Below are positions 42,673 to 52,123 of a stretch of DNA of 64,000 nt, piece after piece; position 1 is the first letter of the stretch; each line of letters starts with the position of its first letter. The stretch is from an uncultured Acetatifactor sp. GTDB lineage: Bacteria > Bacillota > Clostridia > Lachnospirales > Lachnospiraceae. The notes under the pieces were generated by a model. It was given only the letters and a program-made list of their open reading frames with translations, was not told the origin of the DNA and ran no database searches. The DNA lies in NCBI GenBank assembly GCA_910584375.1, contig CAJUAH010000005.1:62001-126000 (forward strand), read 5' to 3'. The position numbers and the translations under genes are program-made.

Positions 42673-43674
42673 ATGGTCAATGTGGCGGTGGACGCGATGG
42701 GAGGAGACAACGCTCCGGTTCAGATTGTTAAGGGCGCCGTGGAAGCAGTGAACGCCAATAAGGAGATAAAGGTTTTTCTGGTGGGCAAGGAGCCTGTCAT
42801 TAAAGAGGAGCTTTCTAAATATACTTATGATATGACGCAGATGGAGGTGGTGCATGCCTCAGAGGTGATCGAGACGGCAGAGCCCCCTGTCATGGCGATT
42901 CGCAAGAAGAAGGATTCCTCCATTGTAAAAGCTTTATATATGGTAAAGGACGGTAGCTGCGACGCGTTCGTGTCTTCCGGCAGCACCGGCGCGGTGCTGG
43001 TGGGGGGACAGGTGATCGTGGGCAGGATCAAAGGAGTGGAGAGACCGCCTCTGGCTCCGCTGATCCCTACGGAGAACGGGGTGAGCCTGCTCATCGACTG
43101 CGGCGCCAATGTGGACGCCAGACCTTCCCATCTGATACAATTTGCAAGAATGGGCTCTATTTACATGGAGAGCATCATGGGGATCAAAAATCCCCGTGTG
43201 GGCATTGTGAACATCGGTGCGGAGGAGGAGAAAGGCAACGCTCTGGTCAAAGAGACTTTTCCTCTGCTGAAAGACTGTCAGGACATCAATTTTATCGGGA
43301 GCGTGGAGGCCAGGGACATTCCTGCGGGCGTGGCGGACGTGGTGGTCTGCGAGGCCTTTGTGGGCAATGTGATCTTAAAGCTCTATGAGGGCGTGGGCGC
43401 TACTCTGATTAAAAAGGTGAAGGGCGGTATGATGACGTCCCTGCGCAGCAAGTTGGGAGCGTTGCTGGTGAAACCGGCGCTGAAATCCACTCTGAGGAGC
43501 TTTGACGTGCAGGAGTACGGAGGCGCTCCTCTGCTGGGACTTAACGGGCTGGTGGTAAAGACCCACGGCAGCGCCACAGAGATAGAGATCAAAAATACGA
43601 TCCTGCAATGTCTGGATTTTAAGAAACAGCAGATCAATGAGAAAATCCGGGAGAAACTTGGGACGCAGGATTGA
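42673..43674 (+). CDS. plsX: Phosphate acyltransferase PlsX
   Basis: PlsX makes acyl-phosphate from acyl-ACP for phospholipid synthesis and is peripheral to the membrane. The 333-residue protein shows VNVAVDAMGGDNAP, SSGSTGAVLVGG and SLLIDCGANVDARPSHL. The start is ATG 42673 after AGGAGGAG; the upstream frame start at 42637 is unlikely. acpP is 28 nt downstream; fabD/fabG are absent here, unlike Bacillus. Confidence 0.96.
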   Translation: MVNVAVDAMGGDNAPVQIVKGAVEAVNANKEIKVFLVGKEPVIKEELSKYTYDMTQMEVVHASEVIETAEPPVMAIRKKKDSSIVKALYMVKDGSCDAFVSSGSTGAVLVGGQVIVGRIKGVERPPLAPLIPTENGVSLLIDCGANVDARPSHLIQFARMGSIYMESIMGIKNPRVGIVNIGAEEEKGNALVKETFPLLKDCQDINFIGSVEARDIPAGVADVVVCEAFVGNVILKLYEGVGATLIKKVKGGMMTSLRSKLGALLVKPALKSTLRSFDVQEYGGAPLLGLNGLVVKTHGSATEIEIKNTILQCLDFKKQQINEKIREKLGTQD

Positions 43675-43702
43675 CGGAGCAGAGAATGGAAGATGAGAAA
43701 GG

Positions 43703-43942
43703 ATGACGGAGATGGAGCTTGAAAAGATCAAAGGAATCATTGCCGGGGTTCTGAATATTGAGCCTTCCGGCATAACGCCGGACAGTACTTTCATCGAGGA
43801 TCTGGGGGCGGATTCCCTGGATGTATTTCAGATCGTTATGGGTATTGAGGAGGAATTTGATATTGAGATATCTCCGGAGGACGCGGAGAGAATCGGCACG
43901 GTGGGAGAAGCTGTAGAGCTGGTTCGGAGCGCCGAAGTTTAG
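43703..43942 (+). CDS. acpP: Acyl carrier protein
   Basis: The 79-residue acidic protein has the phosphopantetheine serine in DLGADSLDVFQIVMGIEEEF. A second ATG at 43712 (MELEKIKGII) could be the start, since AAGG lies directly against the first. It works with PlsX upstream in fatty-acid/phospholipid synthesis. Confidence 0.94.
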   Translation: MTEMELEKIKGIIAGVLNIEPSGITPDSTFIEDLGADSLDVFQIVMGIEEEFDIEISPEDAERIGTVGEAVELVRSAEV

Positions 43943-43950
43943 CCTTAGAG

Positions 43951-43977
43951 AATCCTGCCAGGCAGGATTTTCTTTTA
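43951..43977 (+). terminator. Hairpin between acpP and rnc
   Basis: AATCCTGC-CAG-GCAGGATT (8 bp, 3-nt loop) is followed by TTCTTTT. It looks like a partial terminator or attenuator reducing readthrough from acpP into rnc. It is too short for a typical RNase III autoregulatory stem. Confidence 0.6.
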
Positions 43978-43996
43978 AGATAAGGAACAAACAGAT

Positions 43997-44713
43997 ATGA
44001 GAGAAGAACAGGATCTGTCCGCGTTGGAGGACACCATAGGATACCGTTTTGAGAACAGGGAACTGCTAAAGCAGGCCCTTACTCACAGTTCCTATGCCAA
44101 TGAGAGACGTATTAACAAAACAGAGAATTACGAACGGCTGGAATTTCTGGGAGACGCCGTGCTGGAATTGGTGAGCAGCGAATTTTTGTTTCAGAGGCAG
44201 CCGCGGCTCCCGGAGGGCAAGATGACCAAACTGCGGGCCTCCATGGTGTGTGAGTCCGCGCTGGCTTTCTGTGCCCGGGATATCCGGCTGCAAGAATATA
44301 TTCTGCTGGGCAAGGGGGAGGAATGCACCGGCGGGCGCAAAAGGGATTCCATTACCTCCGACGTGATGGAAGCGGTAATCGGGGCTATCTACCTGGACGG
44401 CGGTATGGAGCATGCCAAAGCGTACATCGACCGTTTCGTGCTGTCGGATCTGGAGCATAAGAAACTGTTTTACGACAGCAAGAGCACTTTGCAGGAAGTG
44501 GTTCAGGGAAAACTGAAAAAGGATCTGGAATACGAGCTGCTGGATGTGTACGGCCCCGAACACGACCAGACCTTCCGCGTGCAGGTACGCATGGAGGAGG
44601 AAGTGCTTGGAACAGGGGAAGGACATACCAAGAAGGCCGCGGAACAGCAGGCCGCGTATAAGGCGCTGCTGCAGTTGCAAAATGACAGCGAAGGCGCGGC
44701 AAAACAGCTTTAG
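43997..44713 (+). CDS. rnc: Ribonuclease III
   Basis: RNase III cleaves double-stranded RNA in rRNA and mRNA processing. The catalytic signature is ERLEFLGDAVLELVSSEF, with the second acidic set at SDVMEAVIGAIYLDGG. The C-terminal double-stranded-RNA-binding domain runs from about 157 (DSKSTLQEVVQGKLKK). Its 238 residues are normal. smc follows after 27 nt as in other Firmicutes. Confidence 0.96.
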   Translation: MREEQDLSALEDTIGYRFENRELLKQALTHSSYANERRINKTENYERLEFLGDAVLELVSSEFLFQRQPRLPEGKMTKLRASMVCESALAFCARDIRLQEYILLGKGEECTGGRKRDSITSDVMEAVIGAIYLDGGMEHAKAYIDRFVLSDLEHKKLFYDSKSTLQEVVQGKLKKDLEYELLDVYGPEHDQTFRVQVRMEEEVLGTGEGHTKKAAEQQAAYKALLQLQNDSEGAAKQL

Positions 44714-44740
44714 TATATATAGAAAGGTACAATAAGCGTA

Positions 44741-47700
44741 ATGTATTTAAAAAGTATAGAGATACACGGATTTAAGTCCTTTGCCAACAAGATAAATTTT
44801 CAGTTCCACAACGGGATCACCGGTATCGTGGGTCCCAACGGCAGCGGCAAGAGCAATGTGGCGGACGCCGTCAGGTGGGTGCTTGGCGAACAGCGCATCA
44901 AACAGTTGCGGGGCGCCAGCATGCAGGATGTCATTTTCTCGGGCACAGAGACCAGGAAACCTTTGAGTTACGCCTATGTGGCGATCACACTGGACAATTC
45001 CGATCACCAGTTGGCCATTGACTTCGACGAAGTCACCGTGGCCCGGCGGATTTACCGTTCCGGAGAAAGTGAATATCTGATCAACGGAACTCCCAGCCGT
45101 CTAAAGGATGTAAACGAACTGTTTTACGATACGGGTATCGGCAAGGAGGGTTATTCCATCATCGGACAGGGACAGATCGATAAGATCCTCAGCGGTAAGC
45201 CGGAGGAGAGAAGGGAACTGTTCGACGAGGCGGCGGGTATAGTCAAGTTCAAGAGACGTAAGGCGGCGGCGCAGAACAAGCTGGAGAATGAGAAACAGAA
45301 TCTGGTAAGGGTGACGGATATCCTGTCCGAGCTGGAGAAACAGATCGGTCCCCTGGAGCGCCAGTCCGAGGTGGCGAAAGTCTATTTAAAGAAAAAAGAA
45401 GAACTGAAAGCTCTGGATGTAAACGTGTTCCTGCTGGAGAATGACCGGTTGAAAAAGCAGCTTAAAGAGGTGGAGGAGAAACACCAGAACGCTGGAGGAC
45501 AGTTGCGGGAGACCAGAGAAAAATACGAGCGCACCAAGGAGGAATACGAACAGATACAGTCTCGGATCGAGGCGTTGGATCAGGCCATCGAGGAGGCCAG
45601 GACCAGCCTGAACGATACGGGCCTGCTGCGGGGGCGTCTGGAGGGCGAGATTGCAGTGCTGAAAGAGCAGATTAATTCCGCCAGAGGCAGCCGGACCCAT
45701 CTAAAGAACCGCAAGGAGACCGTAGAGACGGAGATAGCCGCCAAAAACAGGGACAAAGAAGAGATACTGGCACAGAAAGCCCGGATAGATCAGCAGGTGC
45801 AGGAGCTCTCCGGTATCCGGGACGAAGTGCGGGGACGTCTGGAGGCGGTGCAGGGCAGGATAGAAGAACTGAATAACCAGATCGAGGCGGGTAAAAATGC
45901 CATCATCGGGGAGTTGAACCAGCGGGCCACGATCAAATCCCGCCTGGGGCGCTACGACACCATGACAGAACAGATCAATATCCGCAAGGCGGAACTCAAT
46001 TCCCGGATCTTGCGGGCCAGATCCGACGAGGAAGCCCGGGAGGAGAATTTACGCCAGCTGGAGGAGCGTTTTGCGCAGATCACGGATACGCTGCGGGTGA
46101 TGAACGAGGATATAGCCGCCAAAGAGCAGGAGCTGGGCGGGATCCGGCAGACCCTGGCGGATCACGACAAAAACCTGCGGGATGCCCAGCAGAATTACCA
46201 TCAGGAAAAGTCCCGTCTGGAGGCGTTGGCCGGTATCACCGAGCGGTATGAGGGGTATGGCGGCAGCGTAAAGAAAGTCATGGAACAGAAGGAGCGGGTC
46301 AGAGGCATTATCGGCGTGGTGGCAGATATCATTCAGGTGGAAAAAAAGTATGAGACGGCCATCGAGACCGCACTGGGCGGCAATATACAGAATATCGTCA
46401 CAGACGACGAGGAGACGGCCAAACAGATGATCGCCTATCTGAAGGAGCATAAGGCAGGCCGCGCCACATTCCTTCCCCTGACCAGCATCACCCATCCCCA
46501 GGAGTTCAAAACGCCGGAGGTGCTGAAAGAAAAGGGTGTACTGGGCATGGCGGACGAACTGGTGTCCACAGACAAAAGATACCGTAATGTGGCGAAAGCC
46601 ATGCTGGGCCGCATCGTCGTGATCGATCATGTGGACAATGCCGTAAAGATTGCCAGAAAATATGATTACGGTATCCGCATGGTGACGATCGAAGGGGAAC
46701 TTCTGGTACCCGGCGGAGCCATCAGCGGCGGCGCCTTTAAAAACAGCAGCAATCTGCTGGGGCGGCGCAGGGAGATGGAAGAACTGGAGAAAAAGATAAA
46801 GAGACTGGCCCAGGCCGTGGAGGATACCAATCGGGCCATTGAGGATACCAAGAGTCACAGGAACAAGCTGCGCCTGGAAATCGAGGGCATGAAAGCCGAC
46901 ATGCAGAGATCCTCCATAGAACAGAACACCGTCCGTATCAGCATTTCTCAGGCCAGAGAGCGTATGGCGGAGGAGGAAGAGGGTTTCGACTCCATGAAAA
47001 AGGAAGAGCAGGAGATCGAAAGCCAGATTCGGGAGATCGCAAGCGGCAAGGGAGATATACAGCGGGAACTGGCCGCCAGCGAGGAACTGGAGAAAAACAC
47101 CCAGGAGCAGATCGCAACATGGCAGGGACAGCTGGAGGAATATCGCAGGGAGGAGTCCGAAGCCTCGGCCCATGTATCGGAATGGGAATTAAAAGTGGAA
47201 AAGATGATGCAGACCCAGGAATTCCATCAGACCAACGTAGACCGTATCAACGGGGAGATGGAACACTCTCAGGGGGAGCTTGGGGAGATAGAGGAGGCAT
47301 TGCTCCAAAATCGGCAGGATGAGGAAGAAAAGGGCCGCCATATTCTGGAGATCCAGCAGACCATCGCCGCCTCTCACGATGCCCAGACACAGTCGGAGAG
47401 CAAACTTAAGGAGGATATGGAGCAGAAGGAGATTCTGAGCGACAGGCAGAAGAATTTCTTTACATCCAGAGAAGAACTGGCGGAGCAGATGGCAGCGCTG
47501 GATAAGGAGGTTTACAGGCTTGCGTCTCAGAAGGAGCGCATGGAGGAGACGGTGGAGTCCCAGATCAATTATATGTGGGATGAGTACGAGATCACGCTGA
47601 GCGACGCCATGTCTATCCGGGATGAAGAAATGACAGATTTGTCATCCATGAAACGGGAGATCGTGAATCTGAAAGATCAGATTAAGAGATTGGGAGACGT

Positions 47701-48298
47701 GAATGTGAACGCCATTGAGGATTATAAAAACCTGATGGAGCGTTATACTTTTATGAAGACCCAGCATGACGATCTGGTGGAGGCGGAAAAGACATTGGAA
47801 GGCATCATTCAGGAGCTGGACAGCGCCATGCGAAAGCAGTTTAATGAGAAATTCGCGGAGATCAGCCGGGAGTTTGACAAGGTGTTCAAGGAGCTTTTCG
47901 GCGGTGGGAAAGGAACGCTGGAACTGATGGAGGACGAGGATATTCTGGAGGCGGGGATTCGTATCATCGCCCAGCCCCCGGGAAAGAAACTGCAGAACAT
48001 GATGCAGCTTTCCGGCGGCGAGAAGGCGCTGACAGCCATCTCCCTGCTGTTCGCCATACAGAATCTGAAACCTTCTCCGTTCTGTCTGCTGGATGAGATC
48101 GAGGCAGCTCTGGACGAATCCAATGTGTCCCGGTATGCCAAATATTTACATAAGCTGACAAAACACACACAGTTTATTGTGATTACTCACCGGCGCGGTA
48201 CGATGGAGCGCGCGGACCGCCTGTATGGGATTACCATGCAGGAAAAGGGAGTGTCCACTCTGGTGAGTGTAAATCTGGTCGACAAAGATTTGACATAA
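44741..48298 (+). CDS. smc: Chromosome partition protein SMC
   Basis: This 1185-residue SMC ATPase compacts and segregates chromosomes with ScpAB. The N-terminal head has GIVGPNGSGKSNVADAVRWV. Coiled coil runs to about 500, the hinge covers about 500-680 (YEGYGGSVKKVMEQK, TALGGNIQNIVTDDEE), and coiled coil returns. The C-terminal head has the signature LSGGEKALTA and Walker B FCLLDEIEAALDES. Length and layout are normal. ftsY follows after 14 nt. Confidence 0.98.
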   Translation: MYLKSIEIHGFKSFANKINFQFHNGITGIVGPNGSGKSNVADAVRWVLGEQRIKQLRGASMQDVIFSGTETRKPLSYAYVAITLDNSDHQLAIDFDEVTVARRIYRSGESEYLINGTPSRLKDVNELFYDTGIGKEGYSIIGQGQIDKILSGKPEERRELFDEAAGIVKFKRRKAAAQNKLENEKQNLVRVTDILSELEKQIGPLERQSEVAKVYLKKKEELKALDVNVFLLENDRLKKQLKEVEEKHQNAGGQLRETREKYERTKEEYEQIQSRIEALDQAIEEARTSLNDTGLLRGRLEGEIAVLKEQINSARGSRTHLKNRKETVETEIAAKNRDKEEILAQKARIDQQVQELSGIRDEVRGRLEAVQGRIEELNNQIEAGKNAIIGELNQRATIKSRLGRYDTMTEQINIRKAELNSRILRARSDEEAREENLRQLEERFAQITDTLRVMNEDIAAKEQELGGIRQTLADHDKNLRDAQQNYHQEKSRLEALAGITERYEGYGGSVKKVMEQKERVRGIIGVVADIIQVEKKYETAIETALGGNIQNIVTDDEETAKQMIAYLKEHKAGRATFLPLTSITHPQEFKTPEVLKEKGVLGMADELVSTDKRYRNVAKAMLGRIVVIDHVDNAVKIARKYDYGIRMVTIEGELLVPGGAISGGAFKNSSNLLGRRREMEELEKKIKRLAQAVEDTNRAIEDTKSHRNKLRLEIEGMKADMQRSSIEQNTVRISISQARERMAEEEEGFDSMKKEEQEIESQIREIASGKGDIQRELAASEELEKNTQEQIATWQGQLEEYRREESEASAHVSEWELKVEKMMQTQEFHQTNVDRINGEMEHSQGELGEIEEALLQNRQDEEEKGRHILEIQQTIAASHDAQTQSESKLKEDMEQKEILSDRQKNFFTSREELAEQMAALDKEVYRLASQKERMEETVESQINYMWDEYEITLSDAMSIRDEEMTDLSSMKREIVNLKDQIKRLGDVNVNAIEDYKNLMERYTFMKTQHDDLVEAEKTLEGIIQELDSAMRKQFNEKFAEISREFDKVFKELFGGGKGTLELMEDEDILEAGIRIIAQPPGKKLQNMMQLSGGEKALTAISLLFAIQNLKPSPFCLLDEIEAALDESNVSRYAKYLHKLTKHTQFIVITHRRGTMERADRLYGITMQEKGVSTLVSVNLVDKDLT

Positions 48299-48312
48299 AA
48301 AGGAGACGGTGC

Positions 48313-49272
48313 ATGAGCGAAGAAAAGAAAGGTTTTTTCAGCCGTTTAAAAGAGGGTCTTGCCAAGACCCGAAATAATATCGTGCGGGGGATCGATAATG
48401 TCTTCAGCGGTTTTTCCGCCATAGATGAAGACTTTTATGAGGAGCTGGAGGAGATCCTCATCATGGGTGACATCGGCGTCAACGCCACAGGAGAGATCGT
48501 GGAGCGTTTAAAGCGCCAGGTGAAGGAGCAGCATATCAAGGAGCCTGCCGCCTGTAAACAGCTGCTGATCGAGAGCATAAAAGAGCAGATGAAGGTGGAC
48601 GAGACCGCCTATGACTTTGAGAACCAGAGATCCGTAATCATGGTGATCGGCGTCAACGGCGTGGGGAAGACTACCTCCGTGGGCAAGCTGGCGGGAAAAC
48701 TGAAGGATAACGGTCTGAAAGTGCTGATCGCGGCGGCGGATACATTTCGCGCGGCGGCGGGAGATCAACTGGCGGAGTGGGCCCGGAGGGCGAATGTGGA
48801 TATGATCGGCGGGAGAGAGGGCACGGATCCGGCCAGCGTCGTATTTGACGCGGTGAACGCCGCCAAGGCCCGCCATGCGGACGTGCTGCTGATCGACACG
48901 GCGGGACGTCTCCACAATAAAAAGAACCTGATGGAAGAACTGCGGAAGATGAACCGGATTATAGACCGGGAGTTCCCCGACGCCCACCGGGAGAATCTGA
49001 TCGTGCTGGACGGCACCACCGGACAGAATGCCATGGCTCAGGCCCGGGAATTCGGAGAGGTGGCGGATCTGACAGGGATCATCCTCACCAAGATGGACGG
49101 CACCGCCAAGGGCGGGATCGCCGTGGCAATCCAGTCCCAGCTGCAGGTTCCGGTAAAATACATCGGTGTGGGAGAGACGATAGAGGATCTGCAGAAATTC
49201 AATTCGGATGAGTTTGTAAACGCGCTGTTTGACGTGGAACCGGCCAGGGAGACGGACACGGAGCCGTCATAA
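48313..49272 (+). CDS. ftsY: Signal recognition particle receptor FtsY
   Basis: FtsY docks SRP-ribosome complexes at the membrane. This 319-residue form lacks the long acidic A domain and is essentially the NG core: MVIGVNGVGKTTSVGKLAG (P-loop), DTAGRLHNKKNLM, TKMDGTAKGG and GVGETIEDLQKF. AAAAGGAG precedes the ATG. Ffh, its partner, is 2.9 kb downstream, separated by ilvA and a YitT gene. Confidence 0.97.
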   Translation: MSEEKKGFFSRLKEGLAKTRNNIVRGIDNVFSGFSAIDEDFYEELEEILIMGDIGVNATGEIVERLKRQVKEQHIKEPAACKQLLIESIKEQMKVDETAYDFENQRSVIMVIGVNGVGKTTSVGKLAGKLKDNGLKVLIAAADTFRAAAGDQLAEWARRANVDMIGGREGTDPASVVFDAVNAAKARHADVLLIDTAGRLHNKKNLMEELRKMNRIIDREFPDAHRENLIVLDGTTGQNAMAQAREFGEVADLTGIILTKMDGTAKGGIAVAIQSQLQVPVKYIGVGETIEDLQKFNSDEFVNALFDVEPARETDTEPS

Positions 49273-49299
49273 GGACAGAACGGATAAGGAGATGAACAT

Positions 49300-50511
49300 A
49301 TGTTGACATTGGATCGATTTGAGAGTGCCTGCGAGACCGTGAAAAGGGTCACTTTGGAGACCAAACTGATATACAGCGATTTCCTCAGCGGCCTGAGCGG
49401 CAACAGGGTGTATCTGAAACCGGAAAATATGCAGTTTACCGGCGCTTATAAAGTGAGGGGCGCCTATTACAAGATGAGTACACTGACGGAGGAAGAGAGA
49501 GCCAGAGGACTGATCACCGCCTCTGCCGGCAACCATGCCCAGGGCGTGGCCTATGCGGCGCAGTGCTACGGGGCCAAGGCCACTATTGTCATGCCCACCA
49601 CCACGCCGCTGATGAAGGTGAACCGCACCAAGGGCTACGGCGCGGAGGTGGTACTGTACGGAGATGTATACGACGAGGCCTGCGCCAGGGCCTATGAGCT
49701 GGCAGAGGAACACGGCTACACGTTCATCCATCCCTTCGATGATCTGACAGTGGCCACCGGACAGGGTACCATTGCCATGGAGATCGTAAAGGAGCTTCCG
49801 CTGGTGGACTATATATTGGTGCCCATCGGCGGCGGCGGACTGGCCACGGGTGTGTCCACGCTGGCCAAGCTGCTGAATCCCAAGATACAGGTCATCGGCG
49901 TTGAACCCGCGGGAGCCAACTGTATGCAGGAGTCGCTAAAGGCCGGTAAGGTGGTCACGCTGCCCGGGGTGAACACCATTGCGGACGGTACGGCGGTAAA
50001 GACGCCGGGCAGCCAGCTGTTTCCCTATATACAGCAGAATCTGGATGATATCATCACCATAGAGGACGAAGAGCTGGTGGTGGCTTTCCTGGATATGGTG
50101 GAGAATCATAAGATGGTGGTGGAAAACTCGGGCCTGCTGTCCGTGGCGGCTGTCAAGCATCTGGATGTAAAGGACAAAAAGATCGTAGCTATTTTGAGCG
50201 GCGGCAACATGGACGTGATTACCATGTCCTCCGTGGTACAGCAGGGACTTATCTTTAGGGACAGGATATTTACCGTGTCCGTGCTGCTGCCGGACAAGCC
50301 GGGGGAACTGTGCCGGGTATCCGGCGTCATCGCCGGCGAGAGCGGCAATGTGATCAAACTGGAACACAATCAGTTTGTCTCCACCAACCGCAATGCGGCG
50401 GTGGAACTGCGGATCACGCTGGAGGCTTTCGGCACGGAGCATAAGCACCAGATCATGGAGGCGCTGGAGCGGGGCGGCTATAAGCCAAAGCTGGTGCGCA
50501 CCAATATCTAG
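49300..50511 (+). CDS. ilvA: Threonine ammonia-lyase with C-terminal ACT domain
   Basis: This PLP enzyme deaminates threonine to 2-oxobutanoate for isoleucine synthesis or threonine catabolism. The PLP lysine is in FTGAYKVRGAYYKM, the phosphate loop is IGGGGLATGVS, and a C-terminal ACT domain (about 325-403, VSVLLPDKPGELCRVSGVI) suggests allosteric control. The 403-residue architecture is that of the short, TdcB/IlvA-like class. It is an insertion in the ftsY-ylxM-ffh order. AAGGAG precedes the ATG. Confidence 0.93.
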   Translation: MLTLDRFESACETVKRVTLETKLIYSDFLSGLSGNRVYLKPENMQFTGAYKVRGAYYKMSTLTEEERARGLITASAGNHAQGVAYAAQCYGAKATIVMPTTTPLMKVNRTKGYGAEVVLYGDVYDEACARAYELAEEHGYTFIHPFDDLTVATGQGTIAMEIVKELPLVDYILVPIGGGGLATGVSTLAKLLNPKIQVIGVEPAGANCMQESLKAGKVVTLPGVNTIADGTAVKTPGSQLFPYIQQNLDDIITIEDEELVVAFLDMVENHKMVVENSGLLSVAAVKHLDVKDKKIVAILSGGNMDVITMSSVVQQGLIFRDRIFTVSVLLPDKPGELCRVSGVIAGESGNVIKLEHNQFVSTNRNAAVELRITLEAFGTEHKHQIMEALERGGYKPKLVRTNI

Positions 50512-50646
50512 GGCGTTGCGAGGATCGCATTTCGTCAAATAATCTGCCTGCAGGAACGGTACAGGTACGCCGCTCCGTGGGCGTTATGACGGACAGTCAC
50601 GGAAAAAGAAGTATAATGGAGCAGGAATGCTGTATACTGATTATGA

Positions 50647-50679
50647 ATCCGCATATTATGAAGATATGCGGATTTTTTA
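50647..50679 (+). terminator. Terminator between ilvA and the YitT gene
   Basis: ATCCGCATAT (50647-50656) pairs with ATATGCGGAT (50664-50673) over a short loop, followed by TTTTTT. It lies 135 nt past ilvA and 27 nt before the next start codon. The sequence before it shows TATAAT (50612-50617) without a good -35. Confidence 0.8.
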
Positions 50680-50705
50680 TCACATCACGATCGGAGGATT
50701 ACGCA

Positions 50706-51578
50706 ATGAAAAAAGTAAAGAGCGGCGCCGTAAAAACGGTGGCTAGCTATCTGCTGATAACCGTGGCCTGCGCCCTGTATTCCACGGCGGTCAGCCTGTT
50801 TCTGGATCCCAATTCTCTGGCGCCCGGCGGCGTGACCGGTATCGCCATTATCTTAAACCGTCTGATTCCGGTGGAGACGGGTACTTTGATCCTGCTGATC
50901 AATATCCCCATTTTGATTCTGGGAACCTGGAAGTTCGGCCTGCGTTTCAGCCTGTCCACCATATATTGCACCGTGCTGATCTCCCTGTTTACCAACCTGC
51001 TCTCCGGCGTGGGGCCGGTCACTACGGATCCGCTTTTGGCCGCGCTGGCGGGCGGCTGTCTGTCGGCTGTGGGAATAGGCTGGGTGTTCAAGGCCGGAGC
51101 CACCACCGGAGGGACGGATATCATCATCAAACTGCTGCGGATCAAAATGCCCCACCTGAGAACCGGAGGTCTGTTTCTGGCTATGGATGCCGTGATCGTG
51201 GCTCTCTCCGCCTTTGTGTTCAAGAACGTGGACGCGGCTCTGTACGCCGGGTTGACGGTAATCATGATCTCCCTGGTTCTGGATCTGGTACTTTACGGCA
51301 GGGACGAGGCCAAACTGATCTTTATCATCAGCGACCATGCGGAGCAAATCACCCGGCGTCTGCTGGAGGAGTTGGATATCGGCGTGACCCATATGCACGG
51401 CTCTGGGGCCTTCAGCGGCAAGGAAAAAGAAGTGATCCTGTGCGCCGTCAAAAAAGTTACGGCCCCCAAGGCGGAAGTGATCGTCAGGGAGGAGGATCCC
51501 CAGGCTTTTATGATTGTCAGCAGCGCCACGGAAATCTACGGGGAGGGCTACAAGAGCTATTTCAGCGAAAAACTGTGA
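50706..51578 (+). CDS. YitT-family membrane protein
   Basis: The 290-residue protein has about five transmembrane helices in the N-terminal YitT/DUF161 region (ASYLLITVACALYSTAVSLF, APGGVTGIAIILN, GATTGGTDIIIKLL) and a soluble C-terminal DUF2179 domain (LDIGVTHMHGSGAFSGKEKE). Function is not established. The frame opens at 50577, before the terminator hairpin, so the ATG at 50706 with GGAGG ahead is chosen. Confidence 0.9.
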   Translation: MKKVKSGAVKTVASYLLITVACALYSTAVSLFLDPNSLAPGGVTGIAIILNRLIPVETGTLILLINIPILILGTWKFGLRFSLSTIYCTVLISLFTNLLSGVGPVTTDPLLAALAGGCLSAVGIGWVFKAGATTGGTDIIIKLLRIKMPHLRTGGLFLAMDAVIVALSAFVFKNVDAALYAGLTVIMISLVLDLVLYGRDEAKLIFIISDHAEQITRRLLEELDIGVTHMHGSGAFSGKEKEVILCAVKKVTAPKAEVIVREEDPQAFMIVSSATEIYGEGYKSYFSEKL

Positions 51579-51617
51579 TGATCTACAAAAAGATTTTGCG
51601 GTGTAAAGAAAAAATAC

Positions 51618-51646
51618 TTGACAGGTATACGGAACTGTTGTATCAT
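51618..51646 (+). promoter_or_regulatory. Promoter of the ylxM-ffh-rpsP operon
   Basis: TTGACA (51618-51623), 17 nt and TATCAT (51641-51646), located 40 nt after the YitT gene and 56 nt before ylxM. Confidence 0.75.
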
Positions 51647-51701
51647 GGCAAAGGTGAGTGTGCCGGGCTGGTAAGGCGAAGGCGGAGAAGGGGTAAGTCA
51701 C

Positions 51702-52040
51702 ATGGAGAAAATATATCAGCAGGCGCTTTTGTATGATTTCTATGGGGAACTGCTGACAGAACATCAACGGGGAATCTATGAGGACGCGGTGTGTAACGAT
51801 TTGTCGCTGGGGGAGATCGCCCAGGACAGAGGCATCAGCAGACAGGGCGTGCATGACCTGATACGCCGTTGTGACAGGCTCCTGCTGGGGTATGAATCCA
51901 AGCTGCGTCTGGTGGAAAAGTTTGTGAACGCCAGAGAGAAGGTGGCTAAGATTCTGGAGCTGACCCGGGAACCGGGACAGGGTGCGGACAGTCTGCCGGA
52001 GATTCACCGTCTGGCTGAGGAATTGCTGGAGCAACTGTAG
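51702..52040 (+). CDS. ylxM: YlxM-type HTH protein, SRP-associated
   Basis: The 112-residue protein has a sigma-70 region-4-like helix-turn-helix: YGELLTEHQRGIYEDAV, LSLGEIAQDRGISRQGVHDL. YlxM proteins sit next to ffh in Gram-positives and are thought to modulate SRP GTPase cycling. The gene order ylxM-ffh supports the assignment. The Shine-Dalgarno is GAAGGGG. Confidence 0.92.
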   Translation: MEKIYQQALLYDFYGELLTEHQRGIYEDAVCNDLSLGEIAQDRGISRQGVHDLIRRCDRLLLGYESKLRLVEKFVNAREKVAKILELTREPGQGADSLPEIHRLAEELLEQL

Positions 52041-52123
52041 TTTCTGTCAGAACGGTGCAGCACCTCAAAAGCAGGAATGCAGTTCTCAAAAACAGGAACT
52101 GCAGAAGGGTAAATGGGAAAAGC

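Noticed and set aside
50612..50638. Promoter for the YitT gene
   Set aside because: TATAAT and TATACT are present, but neither has a -35 box at proper spacing and both precede a terminator.
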